Assembly: GCF_900115825.1 (NCBI RefSeq) | Contig: NZ_FOXW01000004.1 | Span: 230,834 to 294,833, forward strand | Length of the DNA stretch: 64,000 nucleotides | Origin: Desemzia incerta | Lineage (GTDB): Bacteria > Bacillota > Bacilli > Lactobacillales > Carnobacteriaceae | Direction of reading: 5' to 3' | Shown: piece after piece, positions 19,628 to 32,171 of the stretch | How the letters are laid out: each line of letters starts with the position of its first letter | Position numbering within the stretch: the first letter of the stretch is position 1 | Program-made: the position numbers and the translations under genes | The notes under the pieces: generated by a model | Told to the model about the DNA's origin: nothing | The model's input: only the letters and a program-made list of their open reading frames with translations | Databases searched by the model: none

Positions 19628-22192
19628 TTAGTCTTCTGTTTCATTATCCAATTCATTGATAATTTCTGCGTCTTCTACTTCTATTTCCACTTCATCAGCA
19701 ACTTCTGGACTAATTTCAGTATCTGTATTCAATTCAGAAAGTACTTCTTCTTCCTCTTCTTCTGGTTCAACTTTCGCCATTGAAGAAACTAGAACACCTT
19801 CTGCTAGACGCATCAAACGAACTCCTAAAGTTGAGCGGCCGGTTTGAGAGATCGTTCCCGCACCGATACGAATAATGATTCCAGAATTCGTGATCAGCAT
19901 GATATCTTCTTCCCCATTAACAGTCGTCAAACCAACTAATTTACCATTTTTCTCTGTAATGTTAGCCGTTTTAACACCTTTTCCGCCGCGTCCGCGAATA
20001 GCATATTCACTTGCAGCTGTACGTTTACCATAACCATTTTCAGTAATGACCAACACTTCTGAATCGTCTTTCAACAGATCCATCCCTACAACGAAATCAT
20101 TTTCAGCTACACGGATACCGCGGACTCCTCGTGCTGTACGTCCCATATTTCTAACTTTACTTTCATGGAAACTTACCGCTAAACCTTCGTGTGTTCCGAT
20201 AATGATGTTTTGATTTCCATCTGTTACCGATACTTTCATCAATTCATCATCTTCGTTTAACGAAATTGCTCTTAAACCATTACTGCGGATATTGGCAAAT
20301 TCAGTAACAGACGTTCTCTTAACAGTTCCTTTTCGAGTAGTAAAGAACAGATATAGACCTTCTTCAGCTTCTCCTCGAACGTTAATAACCGCTTGAATGC
20401 TTTCTCCAGAATCTATTCCCAATAAGTTGATAGCTGGGATACCTTTGGCTGTACGACCGTATTCTGGGATTTCATAAGCTTTAGAACGGTATACTTTTCC
20501 TTTATTGGTAAAGAACAGCAAAGTATCATGCGTTGAACATGAAACAAGTGTTTCAATAAAGTCATCATCGTTTACGCCCATACCTTGAACGCCTCGACCG
20601 CCTCGATTTTGGATCTTGAATTCAGAACTTGCCAAACGTTTTACATATCCTTTATTTGTCAATGTAATTACGACATTTTCTTCTTCGATCAAGTCTTCAT
20701 CTTCAATACTTAACAATTCTCCGACTAGTAATTCAGTACGGCGTGCATCTCCATGTTTTTCTTGAACGTCAGCTAATTCTTCTTTGATGATTTGGTGAAC
20801 TCGTTCAGGTCTAGCTAATATATCAGTCAAATCTGCAATCAAAGCAGATAAGTCTAAGTATTCGCCTTCGATTTTTTCACGTTCCAAACCAGTTAAACGA
20901 ACCATACGCATATCTAATATTGCTTGAGCTTGTTTCTCAGATAAACCAAAACGACTGATCAATGTTTCTTTAGCCAAATCAGCTGTTTGTGAGCCACGAA
21001 TAATAGAAATGATCTCATCAATATGATCTAACGCGATTCTTAAACCTTCTAAAATATGCGCTCTTGCTTCTGCTTTTCGCTTGTCAAAAGCTGTTCTTCT
21101 GCGGATAACGATTTCTTGGTGTTTTAAATACTCTTCTAAAATGCTCTTCAAGCCTAATACTTTAGGCTCTCCATTAACGATAGCCAGCATGTTGAATCCA
21201 AAAGAAGTTTGTAAAGAAGTCATTTTGTACAAGTTGTTTAAAACTACGCTGGCACTGACGTCTCTGCGCACATCGATGACAATCCGCATTCCGTCACGGT
21301 CTGATTCGTCACCCAAATCTGTAATACCTTCTAAACGTTTGTCACGAGCTAATTCAGCAATTTTTGCCACTAATCTCGCTTTATTGACCATGTAAGGAAT
21401 TTCAGAAACAATGATTCGTTCTTTTCCGTTTTTCAATGTTTCAATATCTACTTTAGCTCGTAAAGTAATCGAACCTTTACCAGTTTCATAAGCTTTTCTG
21501 ATACCTGATTTTCCTATAACCAATCCACCTGTTGGAAAATCTGGTCCAGGAACAGCTTCCATCAAATCAGCTGTTGTAGCTTCAGGGTTATCCATTAATA
21601 TTTGTAATCCTGAAATGATTTCCGCTAAGTTGTGCGGCGGAATATTCGTTGCCATACCAACTGCGATACCTGTGGCACCATTAACCAGCAAGTTTGGAAA
21701 ACGAGCCGGCAAGATTTCAGGTTCACGTTCTGAACCATCATAGTTGTCGATAAAGTCAACGGTATCTTTATTCAAATCACGCAACATTTCCATAGCAACT
21801 TTAGATAAACGGGCTTCCGTATAACGCATAGCTGCCGCTCCGTCTCCATCCACTGAACCAAAGTTTCCGTGTCCATCTACTAAAGGAGTACGGTAACTAA
21901 AGTCTTGGGACATTCGAACCATTGATTCATAAATGGCGCTATCTCCATGGGGATGATATTTCCCCATAACGTCCCCAACAATACGAGCCGATTTTTTATA
22001 AGCTTTATCCGGTGTTACCCCTAATTCGCTCATACCGTACAAAATACGACGGTGTACAGGTTTTAATCCATCACGAACATCTGGTAATGCTCTGGCTACG
22101 ATAACACTCATCGCATAATCAAGGAAAGACTTACGCATCTCTTTCGATAGATTAATGTCTTCTACTTTTCCATCATATTGATTTTCTACCAA
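19628..22192 (-). CDS. gyrA: DNA gyrase subunit A
   Basis: 854 residues. The N-terminal breakage-reunion domain carries catalytic Tyr124 ([10 protein letters not shown]). The C-terminal beta-pinwheel carries the GyrA-box ([10 protein letters not shown] near residue 525), which distinguishes it from ParC. The tail (about 820-854) is strongly acidic. The quinolone region reads [12 protein letters not shown] with Ser85 and Glu89, the wild-type residues. TTG 22192 follows GGAGG by 10 bases. It directly follows gyrB. Confidence 0.98.
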   Translation of the reverse strand: MVENQYDGKVEDINLSKEMRKSFLDYAMSVIVARALPDVRDGLKPVHRRILYGMSELGVTPDKAYKKSARIVGDVMGKYHPHGDSAIYESMVRMSQDFSYRTPLVDGHGNFGSVDGDGAAAMRYTEARLSKVAMEMLRDLNKDTVDFIDNYDGSEREPEILPARFPNLLVNGATGIAVGMATNIPPHNLAEIISGLQILMDNPEATTADLMEAVPGPDFPTGGLVIGKSGIRKAYETGKGSITLRAKVDIETLKNGKERIIVSEIPYMVNKARLVAKIAELARDKRLEGITDLGDESDRDGMRIVIDVRRDVSASVVLNNLYKMTSLQTSFGFNMLAIVNGEPKVLGLKSILEEYLKHQEIVIRRRTAFDKRKAEARAHILEGLRIALDHIDEIISIIRGSQTADLAKETLISRFGLSEKQAQAILDMRMVRLTGLEREKIEGEYLDLSALIADLTDILARPERVHQIIKEELADVQEKHGDARRTELLVGELLSIEDEDLIEEENVVITLTNKGYVKRLASSEFKIQNRGGRGVQGMGVNDDDFIETLVSCSTHDTLLFFTNKGKVYRSKAYEIPEYGRTAKGIPAINLLGIDSGESIQAVINVRGEAEEGLYLFFTTRKGTVKRTSVTEFANIRSNGLRAISLNEDDELMKVSVTDGNQNIIIGTHEGLAVSFHESKVRNMGRTARGVRGIRVAENDFVVGMDLLKDDSEVLVITENGYGKRTAASEYAIRGRGGKGVKTANITEKNGKLVGLTTVNGEEDIMLITNSGIIIRIGAGTISQTGRSTLGVRLMRLAEGVLVSSMAKVEPEEEEEEVLSELNTDTEISPEVADEVEIEVEDAEIINELDNETED

Positions 22193-22211
22193 TTCTTTTC
22201 ATCCTCCTTGA

Positions 22212-25272
<3,061 letters not shown>

Positions 25273-25273
<1 letters not shown>

Positions 25274-25521
25274 TAGCGCGTTTCCTCAGAAGTATCCTCT
25301 GAAGTTTCTTTTTGGATAAAGTAAGTTCCTTCTCCTGGAATTTCAACGATTGATCCTGGATAAAGCTTTTTACCTCTGCGATTTTCCAACTCATCGTCCA
25401 GATATACAGTATTTTCAGCTAAAAAATGCTTCGCCATCCCTCCACTGGAAATGATGTCAACGCGTTTCAATAACTGGCCAAGTGTAATAAAATCTTCGTC
25501 TATTAAAATTGTTTCTTTCAT
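25273..25521 (-). CDS. yaaA: YaaA, S4-domain RNA-binding protein
   Basis: 82 residues with the S4 fold (ITLGQLLKRVDIISSGGMAKHFL and VYLDDELENRRGKKL). In Bacillus the gene of this position (rlbA/yaaA) is linked to ribosome assembly. ATG 25521 has AGGTG upstream. It starts the yaaA-recF-gyrB-gyrA transcript from the promoter at 25596-25624. The leader contains a 7-bp hairpin (GCGTGGA / TCCACGC, 25550-25573). Confidence 0.92.
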
Positions 25522-25595
25522 CGTTTCACCTGCTTTTCAATAAAATAAGCGTGGAACGTAAAAAATCCACGCATATCTCTTTATGTCTTACTACT

Positions 25596-25624
25596 ATTAT
25601 ACTCTTTTTTTAGGTATTTTACAA
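25596..25624 (-). promoter_or_regulatory. yaaA-recF-gyrB-gyrA promoter
   Basis: Minus strand: -35 TTGTAA (25619-25624), 17-base spacer, -10 TATAAT (25596-25601), about 75 bases before yaaA. Confidence 0.75.
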
Positions 25625-25738
25625 ATTTATCTTAAAATAAGCACGTTTCTTTCGATTTTTGTTAAAAACGATGGAAATTGCCAAAAAGACTAAAAATAGC
25701 TAGAAACGGAAAATTTGCCTATATAAAACCACTTGCAT

Positions 25739-25783
25739 AAAAAAACACTGTTTGAGATGAATTGTCTCAAACAGTGTTTTTAT
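25739..25783. terminator. dnaN terminator
   Basis: 13-bp stem ACACTGTTTGAGA / TCTCAAACAGTGT with T-rich flanks on both strands, just after the dnaN stop. Confidence 0.9.
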
Positions 25784-25796
25784 CTTGATTTAATTT

Positions 25797-26939
25797 TTAA
25801 AATGTTCGAACAGGTGTAATCAATTGAACAAATTCTTTTCCATCTTCAGAAGGTACAATGACAAATGGACGGATTGGCGAAGTGAATTTCACTAAGATAT
25901 CGGATTGCCCAAATGTACGTAACGCATCTTTCATATAGTCCGGATTAAAGGACAATTCAATTTCTTCTCCTTGGAAAGATTGGAAATGAATTTCTTCTTG
26001 TACATTTCCAATTTCAGGAGAATTTCCAGAAATTTCCACTTTATCTTTTGAGACAGACAATTTGACCACGTTGTTTTTACCTTCATGAGATAGTAATGAA
26101 GCACGTTCGATTGAACCTAATAATGATGTAGCGTTAAATACTACGCTGGTAGAGCTGGTATCCGGAATCAATCGTTGAGTTTCAGGATAAATTCCTTCCA
26201 GTAAACGAGTGTAGAAATACAAGTTTTCTGTTTTAAACAAAACTTGGTTTTCTGTGATCATCATTTCTGCAGTTTCTGCATCCTCTTCTAGAATTTTTGA
26301 TAATTCAATCAAACTTTTTCCAGGGATTATAATTTTATATTTTTGTCGAGCTTGTTCTTCACTCATCTCCAAAGGAATGATTCGTTGACTTAAACGGTGG
26401 CTATCAGTAGCTACAGCTGACAAAGTATTGTTTTCAATCACAATATTCACACCAGTTAAGATAGGACGGCTTTCATGCGTTGATGTTGCAATAACCGTTT
26501 GAGAAATCACTTGTTTGAACAAGTTAACATTCAAAATAAAAGATTCATTGCTGTCAATGACAGGCAAATGTGGATAATTGTTTGGATCTAATCCATTGAT
26601 CGTAAATGAAGCTGATGCTGATGTGATCAATGTTTGGAAATGATCCAGTACTTCAATCGTCATTTTGTCATCAGGTAGTTTACGGACGATTTCGTTGAAG
26701 AAACGAGCTTGTAAAATAATCCCGCCAGTTTCCATAATTTCTAATTGATTTTTTTCGTCTTCAACAGGGATAAAGGCTTCGATTGAAATATCTGAGTCGC
26801 TACCTGTTAATGTAAGTCCTTCATTATTCGCAATAATTTTTACACCCGTTAGGATAGGAATTGTCGTTTTAGATGAAATAGCTCTTTGAACATCTGCTAA
26901 GCTGTTTAAAAAAGCACTTCGATTGATTGTAAACTTCAT
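25797..26939 (-). CDS. dnaN: DNA polymerase III sliding clamp (beta subunit)
   Basis: 380 residues, three clamp domains. Starts MKFTINRSAFLNSLADVQRA and ends with the typical VQLITPVRTF, including the MPMR-like hydrophobic binding cleft region. It encircles DNA and tethers the polymerase. ATG 26939 follows GGAGGTTC. It lies downstream of dnaA, separated by the origin's unwinding region. Confidence 0.98.
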   Translation of the reverse strand: MKFTINRSAFLNSLADVQRAISSKTTIPILTGVKIIANNEGLTLTGSDSDISIEAFIPVEDEKNQLEIMETGGIILQARFFNEIVRKLPDDKMTIEVLDHFQTLITSASASFTINGLDPNNYPHLPVIDSNESFILNVNLFKQVISQTVIATSTHESRPILTGVNIVIENNTLSAVATDSHRLSQRIIPLEMSEEQARQKYKIIIPGKSLIELSKILEEDAETAEMMITENQVLFKTENLYFYTRLLEGIYPETQRLIPDTSSTSVVFNATSLLGSIERASLLSHEGKNNVVKLSVSKDKVEISGNSPEIGNVQEEIHFQSFQGEEIELSFNPDYMKDALRTFGQSDILVKFTSPIRPFVIVPSEDGKEFVQLITPVRTF

Positions 26940-26982
26940 AAAATGAACCTCCGACTGTTTATTTTTAATAGAGTAATTACTT

Positions 26983-27019
26983 TAGTAATAGTAGTAGGGC
27001 TTGTTGATACTGTGGAAAA
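26983..27019. other. DnaA-trio element next to DnaA boxes (origin unwinding region)
   Basis: Plus strand reads TAG-TAA-TAG-TAG-TAG (26983-26997), then GGC, then two same-orientation 9-mers TGTTGATAC (27002-27010) and TGTGGAAAA (27011-27019). Repeated 3'-GAT-5' trios beside a GC clamp and a DnaA box define the bacterial basal unwinding element described for Bacillus subtilis. An AT-rich stretch (26958-26984) lies beyond the trios. Confidence 0.75.
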
Positions 27020-27111
27020 CAAAAACCAACTCAAGAAACACAAGGTTTTCCACATGTTGATAACCTGTGGAAAGTTTTGGGAAAACATCTCGAGTTATAC
27101 ACAGTGGATAA
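27002..27111. other. oriC part 2: DnaA-box cluster between dnaA and dnaN
   Basis: Boxes close to TTATCCACA: TGTGGAAAA 27011 (-), TTTTCCACA 27046 (+), TGTTGATAA 27055 (-), TGTGGAAAG 27066 (-), TTATACACA 27095 (+), AGTGGATAA 27103 (-). None is perfect, but six within 110 bases is far above chance. Confidence 0.85.
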
Positions 27112-28449
27112 TCAGCTAAAAGTTTTTTTCAGTTCACTGATTTCTTTTTTCAGTTGATCATTTGTTGTCAAAGCTTGGGCAATTTTCTCATAAGCATGAA
27201 TAACGGTCGTATGATCTTTCCCGCCAAATTCAGCTCCTATTTTAGGTAGAGATGAAGATGTCAATTCTCTTGATAAGTACATTGCGATTTGACGCGGCAC
27301 TACGATAGATTTTACCCGCTTCTTACCTTTTAAATCGATCATAGAGATTTGGTAGTATTTGCTGACAGCTGCTTGGATATCTTTGATCGTGATGGTTGTT
27401 GGTTTTGAAGAAGGCAGCATACTTTTCAGTGCATCAGCAGCTAAACTTGTAGTAATTTCACGACTTTCAATGGCTGCATAAGCTTGTACGCGTACTAAAG
27501 CTCCTTCAAGTTCTCGAATATTTGAATCGATTTGTCCAGCAATGTAGCTCAATGTATCATCAGGAATTTCCAATCTTTCTGCATTAGCTTTTTTACGCAA
27601 GATCGCAATTCTTGTTTCTAGATCCGGCGGTGTGATATCGACTGACAAGCCCCAAGCAAAACGGGATACTAACCGTTCCTGCAATTTAGGAATCTCGTTT
27701 GGCAAACGATCACTTGTCAAAACGATTTGTTTTCGATCATCGTATAATGCGTTAAAAGTATGGAAAAACTCTTCTTGTGTTCCCTCTTTATCTGCGAAAA
27801 ATTGAATATCATCGACCAATAACAAATCGACGCTTCGATACTCTTGTCGAAACTTTTCTTGTGTTTTGTTTTGAATGGAATTGATAAAATCATTCGCAAA
27901 AGTTTCGCTACTGACATATTTTACTTTTGCATCAGGGTTTAATAACAACATTTGGTGTCCGATGGCATGCATCAAATGGGTTTTTCCTAATCCAACTCCT
28001 CCATAGAAGAATAGCGGATTGTATATTGTTCCTGGTTCTTCCGCTACAACAAGAGCTGCCGCGTGGGCCATTTGATTCCCTTTTCCAATAACAAACGTAT
28101 CAAAAGTATATTTATCATTTAAAAAAGCATTCTTTTTAAATGGATTTTTCTGTTCCATTGCTGAAGATGGTGATTTTTTTTGTGCTGCTATGGCTTCTTC
28201 TTCATTTTTAATCACAAAAATAGGCGACAACTCTTGACCAGAAAATTCGTAAATGTTTTCTACGATTCTAGTTGTCAGATTATTTTCCCAATATTCTTTG
28301 TGCAATGAAGAAGGAACTTCAACAATTAAATGCTGATCTGTTACTCGGATAGGATTTGCAGATTCAATCCAAGTATCATAACTTACTTTAGAAAGTGAAT
28401 CTTTAAATCGTTCTTTTAAGTAGTTCCATAAAGAATGTAATTCATCCAA
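27112..28449 (-). CDS. dnaA: DnaA, replication initiator
   Basis: 445 residues. Domain I (1-85) for DnaD/helicase contacts, a variable linker (86-110), AAA+ domain with Walker [11 protein letters not shown] (149-158) and Walker [11 protein letters not shown], sensor RLVSRFAWG, and the C-terminal DNA-binding domain with signature [15 protein letters not shown]. The start is TTG 28449 behind GGGAGG at 6 bases spacing; no in-frame ATG fits. DnaA boxes flank the gene on both sides, which suggests autoregulation; I could not pick a convincing promoter. Confidence 0.98.
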   Translation of the reverse strand: MDELHSLWNYLKERFKDSLSKVSYDTWIESANPIRVTDQHLIVEVPSSLHKEYWENNLTTRIVENIYEFSGQELSPIFVIKNEEEAIAAQKKSPSSAMEQKNPFKKNAFLNDKYTFDTFVIGKGNQMAHAAALVVAEEPGTIYNPLFFYGGVGLGKTHLMHAIGHQMLLLNPDAKVKYVSSETFANDFINSIQNKTQEKFRQEYRSVDLLLVDDIQFFADKEGTQEEFFHTFNALYDDRKQIVLTSDRLPNEIPKLQERLVSRFAWGLSVDITPPDLETRIAILRKKANAERLEIPDDTLSYIAGQIDSNIRELEGALVRVQAYAAIESREITTSLAADALKSMLPSSKPTTITIKDIQAAVSKYYQISMIDLKGKKRVKSIVVPRQIAMYLSRELTSSSLPKIGAEFGGKDHTTVIHAYEKIAQALTTNDQLKKEISELKKTFS

Positions 28450-28648
28450 CCGAAATCCTCCCTTTATCTATAATGTGTTAGACAAAAACTTTATTGATAT
28501 CATAATTATGCTCTGTAAAATAATATTCCTCTTATTGTCTATGCGTTTGCTTGTTGATAACTATTTGAAAAATTCAGCAAACAGGATAATCATCACTCAG
28601 TTCTATTTTTTATGAGTGTCTGTTTTATTTTAGCACGATAAATAAAAG

Positions 28649-28961
28649 TTTTCCACAAGTACTTTCCACCTGTTGAAAATATATCCAAAGGCAGTGCATA
28701 AACTTATCCACAGGCTAAAAAAAGAATGTGGGTAACCTGAAAAAGATTTTTTAATCCAAAACAAATTGTGGATAAAAATGCAAAAAAGATACTTTAGTAC
28801 CAGTGGTTACGAGAGTTATCCACAAGCGAGAAGGGTTGGTGGATAGAAAGAATAAACAGTGTGTTAGTTTGTGGATAAACACGGGAAAAGCCAGTGGAGA
28901 AGAAATTAGAAAAAAATTAGGAAAAAACCAAAAGGGGATAAGAATTTGACACTGTGGATAA
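28649..28961. other. oriC: oriC part 1: DnaA-box cluster upstream of dnaA
   Basis: Five perfect TTATCCACA boxes: 28704-28712 (+), 28767-28775 (-), 28816-28824 (+), 28870-28878 (-), 28953-28961 (-), plus TTTTCCACA at 28649-28657 (+). Spacing is about 50-80 bases with mainly alternating orientation. Gene direction and the dnaA-dnaN / rpmH divergence switch here, so this is the replication origin. Confidence 0.95.
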
Positions 28962-28970
28962 CTTAAGGTG

Positions 28971-29443
28971 GTGTCTGAGAGTATTTTGCAGGCTAAGTTA
29001 TTTAGATAAAAGAAAATTTTTTAAGAGATAAAATAGAAAATTCTGTTGAGAAAAGATTGTGCGCCATCAAACAAGTTCATGTTAATTGGAGCACAATCTA
29101 AAACTGGATTTTTGAAAGAAGTCTTCATATAGCTATGTGGAATTTAATAATGTCAGCGAAATGAAGACAATAGGATAGTAATGCTAGCGAACTTAGAAGA
29201 ATTGGTTTGAAATTGTGGATGAGGTCAATTATGGTGATCCGAAATTTAAGGGTGGAAGAGCTACATGTTGTTTTAAGGAGGAATAAAGCAGTCAAAAAGC
29301 AATAATTTAGACGTTTTTCAATTTTATTCATACTCTATTCCACAAAAAAAGAACAAATAACAAGAAAAAAACAAAAAGTTGTTTTATGTTTTTCCCATTT
29401 ATGGTATGATATTTTAGTGAATGATTTAGATTGGGTGATTGTG
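28971..29443. other. oriC-rpmH spacer, no gene seen
   Basis: AT-rich sequence with no convincing coding region. It holds one 9-bp inverted repeat, AGATTGTGC (29054-29062) / GCACAATCT (29091-29099), with a 28-base loop. AAGGAGGAA near 29276 looks like a ribosome binding site but no start codon follows. Confidence 0.5.
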
Positions 29444-29445
29444 GC

Positions 29446-29474
29446 TTGACAAGTCTGGTTTTTATCATTAAAAT
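29446..29474 (+). promoter_or_regulatory. rpmH promoter
   Basis: Consensus -35 TTGACA (29446-29451), 17-base spacer, -10 TAAAAT (29469-29474), 70 bases before rpmH. Confidence 0.88.
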
Positions 29475-29543
29475 GTTCAAGACTGTCTTTATAAATTCCC
29501 AACCCATTTTAAGAAAGATAGTTTTTCAGGAGGTGTAACACGC

Positions 29544-29678
29544 ATGAAAAGAACTTACCAACCTAAAAAGCGTAAACGTCAAAAAGTACATGGTTTCCGT
29601 AAACGTATGAGTACAAAAAATGGACGTAATGTATTGCAAAGTAGACGCCGCAAAGGCAGAAAAGTATTGTCTGCATAA
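29544..29678 (+). CDS. rpmH: 50S ribosomal protein L34
   Basis: 44 residues, too short for most ORF filters. Starts [19 protein letters not shown] and contains [11 protein letters not shown] and KGRKVLSA, the whole L34 signature. AGGAGGTG lies 8 bases before the ATG. Beside oriC and followed by rnpA, as in nearly all bacteria. Confidence 0.99.
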   Translation: MKRTYQPKKRKRQKVHGFRKRMSTKNGRNVLQSRRRKGRKVLSA

Positions 29679-29712
29679 GATCACTGACCGTCTCAGTGGT
29701 CTTTTTTTTCTA
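29679..29712 (+). terminator. rpmH terminator
   Basis: Stem GATCACTGA / TCAGTGGTC followed by TTTTTTTT. It sits between rpmH and rnpA, so rnpA must depend on read-through or a promoter I cannot place with confidence. Confidence 0.75.
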
Positions 29713-29789
29713 TTTAAATTCAAATAAAAAATTTTCTTTATTGAAGAAAATTTGATAAAAAAGTGTTATAAAGATGAGGTATAGATATC

Positions 29790-30131
29790 ATGAGGAAAGC
29801 GTATCGTGTAAAAAAAGAAGCTGAATTTCAAAAAGTCTTTCATCACGGGAAATCCACAGCAAATCGTCAATTTGTTGTTTACGTGTTAACTAAAGAAAAT
29901 CAACCTCATTTTAGAGTAGGCATTTCTGTTGGGAAAAAAGTAGGGAATGCAGTGACGAGAAACTATGTCAAACGAAGAATCCGCCAAAGTCTTACAGAAC
30001 TAAAAGCAGATTTGAAAACAGACAAAGATTTCATCATTATAGCGCGTAAACCTACAGCAGATATGTCGATGAGTGAAATAAAGAAAAGTTTAATTCACGT
30101 TCTAAAATTAGCCAAAATGTTAGACAAGTAA
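29790..30131 (+). CDS. rnpA: ribonuclease P protein component
   Basis: 113 residues. Starts with the conserved [17 protein letters not shown] and has the RNR motif region [20 protein letters not shown] that binds the RNase P RNA. It supports 5' processing of pre-tRNA. Between rpmH and yidC as usual. Confidence 0.97.
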   Translation: MRKAYRVKKEAEFQKVFHHGKSTANRQFVVYVLTKENQPHFRVGISVGKKVGNAVTRNYVKRRIRQSLTELKADLKTDKDFIIIARKPTADMSMSEIKKSLIHVLKLAKMLDK

Positions 30132-30163
30132 CAATTTTTTTATAAGAGCGGAGGAAAAAAAGC

Positions 30164-31009
30164 GTGAAAAAGCGTAAGCGATTACTTCTTTTATTAGGAA
30201 TGTTAGCATTAACAGTAGTTTTAGCAGCCTGTGGTACAGGTCCAATAAACAATGAAAGTACAGGTTTTTTTGATCGATATATTATTTATAACTTTTCGCA
30301 AGTTATCATTTGGTTGTCTAACTTACTAGGCGGAAATTACGGGATAGGGATCATTGCTTTTACGTTGATCATTAGAATTATTCTGTTACCTCTTACTTAT
30401 TACCAAACAAAGAGCAGTCGTAAAATGACGGATGTTCAACCACAGCTGAAAGCTTTACAAGAAGAGTATTCTTCTAAAGATGCTGAAACACAAGAAAAAC
30501 TACGAGCTGCAACTTCTGAATTATATCAAGAAGCAGGAGTCAATCCAGCAGCAGGTTGTTTACCGCTATTGGTTCAAATGCCTGTATTAATCGCATTGTA
30601 TCAAGCGATCAGTCGTACCGAAGTGTTGAGATCAGGAGATTTCTTATGGGCAAACTTGGGATCACCGGATCCATATTTTGTTTTCCCTGTCTTAGCAGCG
30701 ATTTTAACTTTAGCAACTTCTAAATTATCAAGCATGAGTCAAGAAGGATCGAATCCTACTATGGCGATCATGACTTACATGATGCCGATCATGATTTTAT
30801 TCATTAGTATCTCGTTGCCGAGTGCGGTTTCCTTATACTTCGTAGTAAGTAATGGATTCTCTGTTCTGCAAACACTGGTTTTAAATAATCCATTTAAAAT
30901 TAAAAGAGAACGTCGTGAAAAAGAAGAAGCTGAAAGACAACGTGAAAAAGATCGTCAACGAGCTTTGAAATTAGCTCAAAAAACGAAACGTAACGTAAAG
31001 AAAAAATAA
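30164..31009 (+). CDS. yidC: YidC/SpoIIIJ membrane protein insertase, lipoprotein form
   Basis: 281 residues. Signal peptide with lipobox LAAC (Cys23). Five membrane segments, including IGIIAFTLIIRIILLPLTYYQ with the conserved groove Arg and the PAAGCLPLLVQMPVLIALYQA segment. Basic C-terminal tail (from about 245) that touches the ribosome. Inserts small membrane proteins with or without Sec. GTG 30164 follows GGAGG. The operon continues into jag. Confidence 0.97.
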   Translation: MKKRKRLLLLLGMLALTVVLAACGTGPINNESTGFFDRYIIYNFSQVIIWLSNLLGGNYGIGIIAFTLIIRIILLPLTYYQTKSSRKMTDVQPQLKALQEEYSSKDAETQEKLRAATSELYQEAGVNPAAGCLPLLVQMPVLIALYQAISRTEVLRSGDFLWANLGSPDPYFVFPVLAAILTLATSKLSSMSQEGSNPTMAIMTYMMPIMILFISISLPSAVSLYFVVSNGFSVLQTLVLNNPFKIKRERREKEEAERQREKDRQRALKLAQKTKRNVKKK

Positions 31010-31067
31010 TCTCTAAACAGTTATGCATTCATTATAAATATCTAACAGTTCTGAACGGAGGATAGAA

Positions 31068-31844
31068 ATGGATAAATACACCGCAAAAGCTCCTACTGTG
31101 GGAGAAGCGATCGAAAAAGCTTTACGCACTTTAGGAGTGAAGAGAGAAGAAGCTTCCATTGAAGTTATTGAAGAAGGAAAAAAAGGGTTTCTCGGATTTG
31201 GTCAAAAAGATGCAGTTGTGAAGGTCACTAAACATGTTTCAGCCGAAGCGACACCTGTTCCTGAAGCACCAATAAAACATGAACAAGCAGAAGAAGTAGA
31301 ACAGGCGAAGCCTGAGATTTCTCACAGTATAGAAGAAGATCAGACTGTTGAGGAAGAGGCTGAAGAAGCGGGAACTAGAAATGATGAAGAAGCTATAGAT
31401 TTAGTAGCTGCTTATCTGACGAACATAGCTGAAACCTTAGGGGCGCCTGCTTCAATAAAAGTAGAACAGCAAGATAAACAAGTGGTCTTTAACTTAGATG
31501 CCGAGAAAGCTGGAGTATTGATTGGAAAGCATGGAAAAGTATTGAATGCATTGCAATCTTTAGCCCAAGTTTTGCTCCATAGGCATGCAAAATCAAAAAT
31601 GGTTGCTATAGTGAATATCGGCGACTATCGAGAACGACGAGAAGCTATTCTAAAACGGTTAGCAGAAAGAACAGCTGCTAAAGTGAAAGAAACCAATCAG
31701 CCAGTATTTTTAGAACCTATGCCAGCTTTTGAAAGAAAAGTGATCCATTTTTATCTGAGTCAAGATACTTGGGTGACAACTCATTCAGAAGGACGAGAAC
31801 CTCATCGCTATTTAGTGGTCGAACCATCAGAAAAACAAATCTAA
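31068..31844 (+). CDS. jag: Jag/KhpB (SpoIIIJ-associated) RNA-binding protein
   Basis: 258 residues. Jag-N domain (1-50, EGKKGFLGFGQKDAVV), an acidic Glu-rich linker (about 55-110), KH-II domain (VLIGKHGKVLNALQSL) and R3H domain (SEGREPHRYLVVEP). Members of the family bind RNA with KhpA and influence cell division and wall synthesis. ATG 31068 has CGGAGGAT upstream. Ends with the terminator at 31854-31894. Confidence 0.95.
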   Translation: MDKYTAKAPTVGEAIEKALRTLGVKREEASIEVIEEGKKGFLGFGQKDAVVKVTKHVSAEATPVPEAPIKHEQAEEVEQAKPEISHSIEEDQTVEEEAEEAGTRNDEEAIDLVAAYLTNIAETLGAPASIKVEQQDKQVVFNLDAEKAGVLIGKHGKVLNALQSLAQVLLHRHAKSKMVAIVNIGDYRERREAILKRLAERTAAKVKETNQPVFLEPMPAFERKVIHFYLSQDTWVTTHSEGREPHRYLVVEPSEKQI

Positions 31845-31853
31845 TAAATAGCT

Positions 31854-31894
31854 GTCCCAATCAAAGAACTTACTTTGATTGGGACTTTTTTTTT
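31854..31894 (+). terminator. jag terminator
   Basis: 13-bp stem GTCCCAATCAAAG / CTTTGATTGGGAC followed by TTTTTTTTT. Confidence 0.95.
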
Positions 31895-32069
31895 GCATAT
31901 AGAGAGCTGTAAAGCTACATTTAAATCAAAGAAGGGTGTTGGGTAGAAATATTGATTTATAGTAGAAGTTTGCCACGCTTTATTTAGCTTTTATTGTTCT
32001 TTTCCATCTAGTCAATTGCTTGTCTCATAATCTTCTATTGATGCCTGAAGTGAAAAAATGACACCATTA

Positions 32070-32084
32070 TTTAAAACGCTTGCA
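32070..32084. promoter_or_regulatory. cre site (CcpA) in the treP promoter
   Basis: TTTAAAACGCTTGCA matches cre consensus WTGNAANCGNWNNCW at all but one fixed position and overlaps the treP -35 box, so glucose repression of trehalose use is expected. Confidence 0.65.
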
Positions 32085-32107
32085 ATAATTAAAAAAAACG
32101 CTATAAT
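32080..32107 (+). promoter_or_regulatory. treP promoter
   Basis: -35 TTGCAA (32080-32085), 16-base spacer, -10 TATAAT (32102-32107). Confidence 0.85.
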
Positions 32108-32109
32108 GA

Positions 32110-32125
32110 ACTTGTATATACAAGT
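32110..32125. promoter_or_regulatory. TreR operator
   Basis: Perfect palindrome ACTTGTATATACAAGT covering the expected transcription start. The core TTGTATATACAA is the GntR-family TreR-type operator; treR is encoded 3.4 kb downstream. Confidence 0.85.
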
Positions 32126-32171
32126 AATCATTATCGGCACTTATACTATTATTTTTTGAGGAGGAAGTAAC

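Noticed and set aside
28450..28620. dnaA promoter
   Set aside because: Several AT-rich hexamers (for example TTTACA near 28525 on the minus strand) but none with proper spacing, so no site is claimed.
29270..29320. AAGGAGGAA suggesting a gene start
   Set aside because: No ATG, GTG or TTG follows at proper distance; the frame stops at once.
29767..29772. extended -10 (TGTTATAAA) as rnpA promoter
   Set aside because: Transcription would start inside or after the rnpA ribosome binding site.
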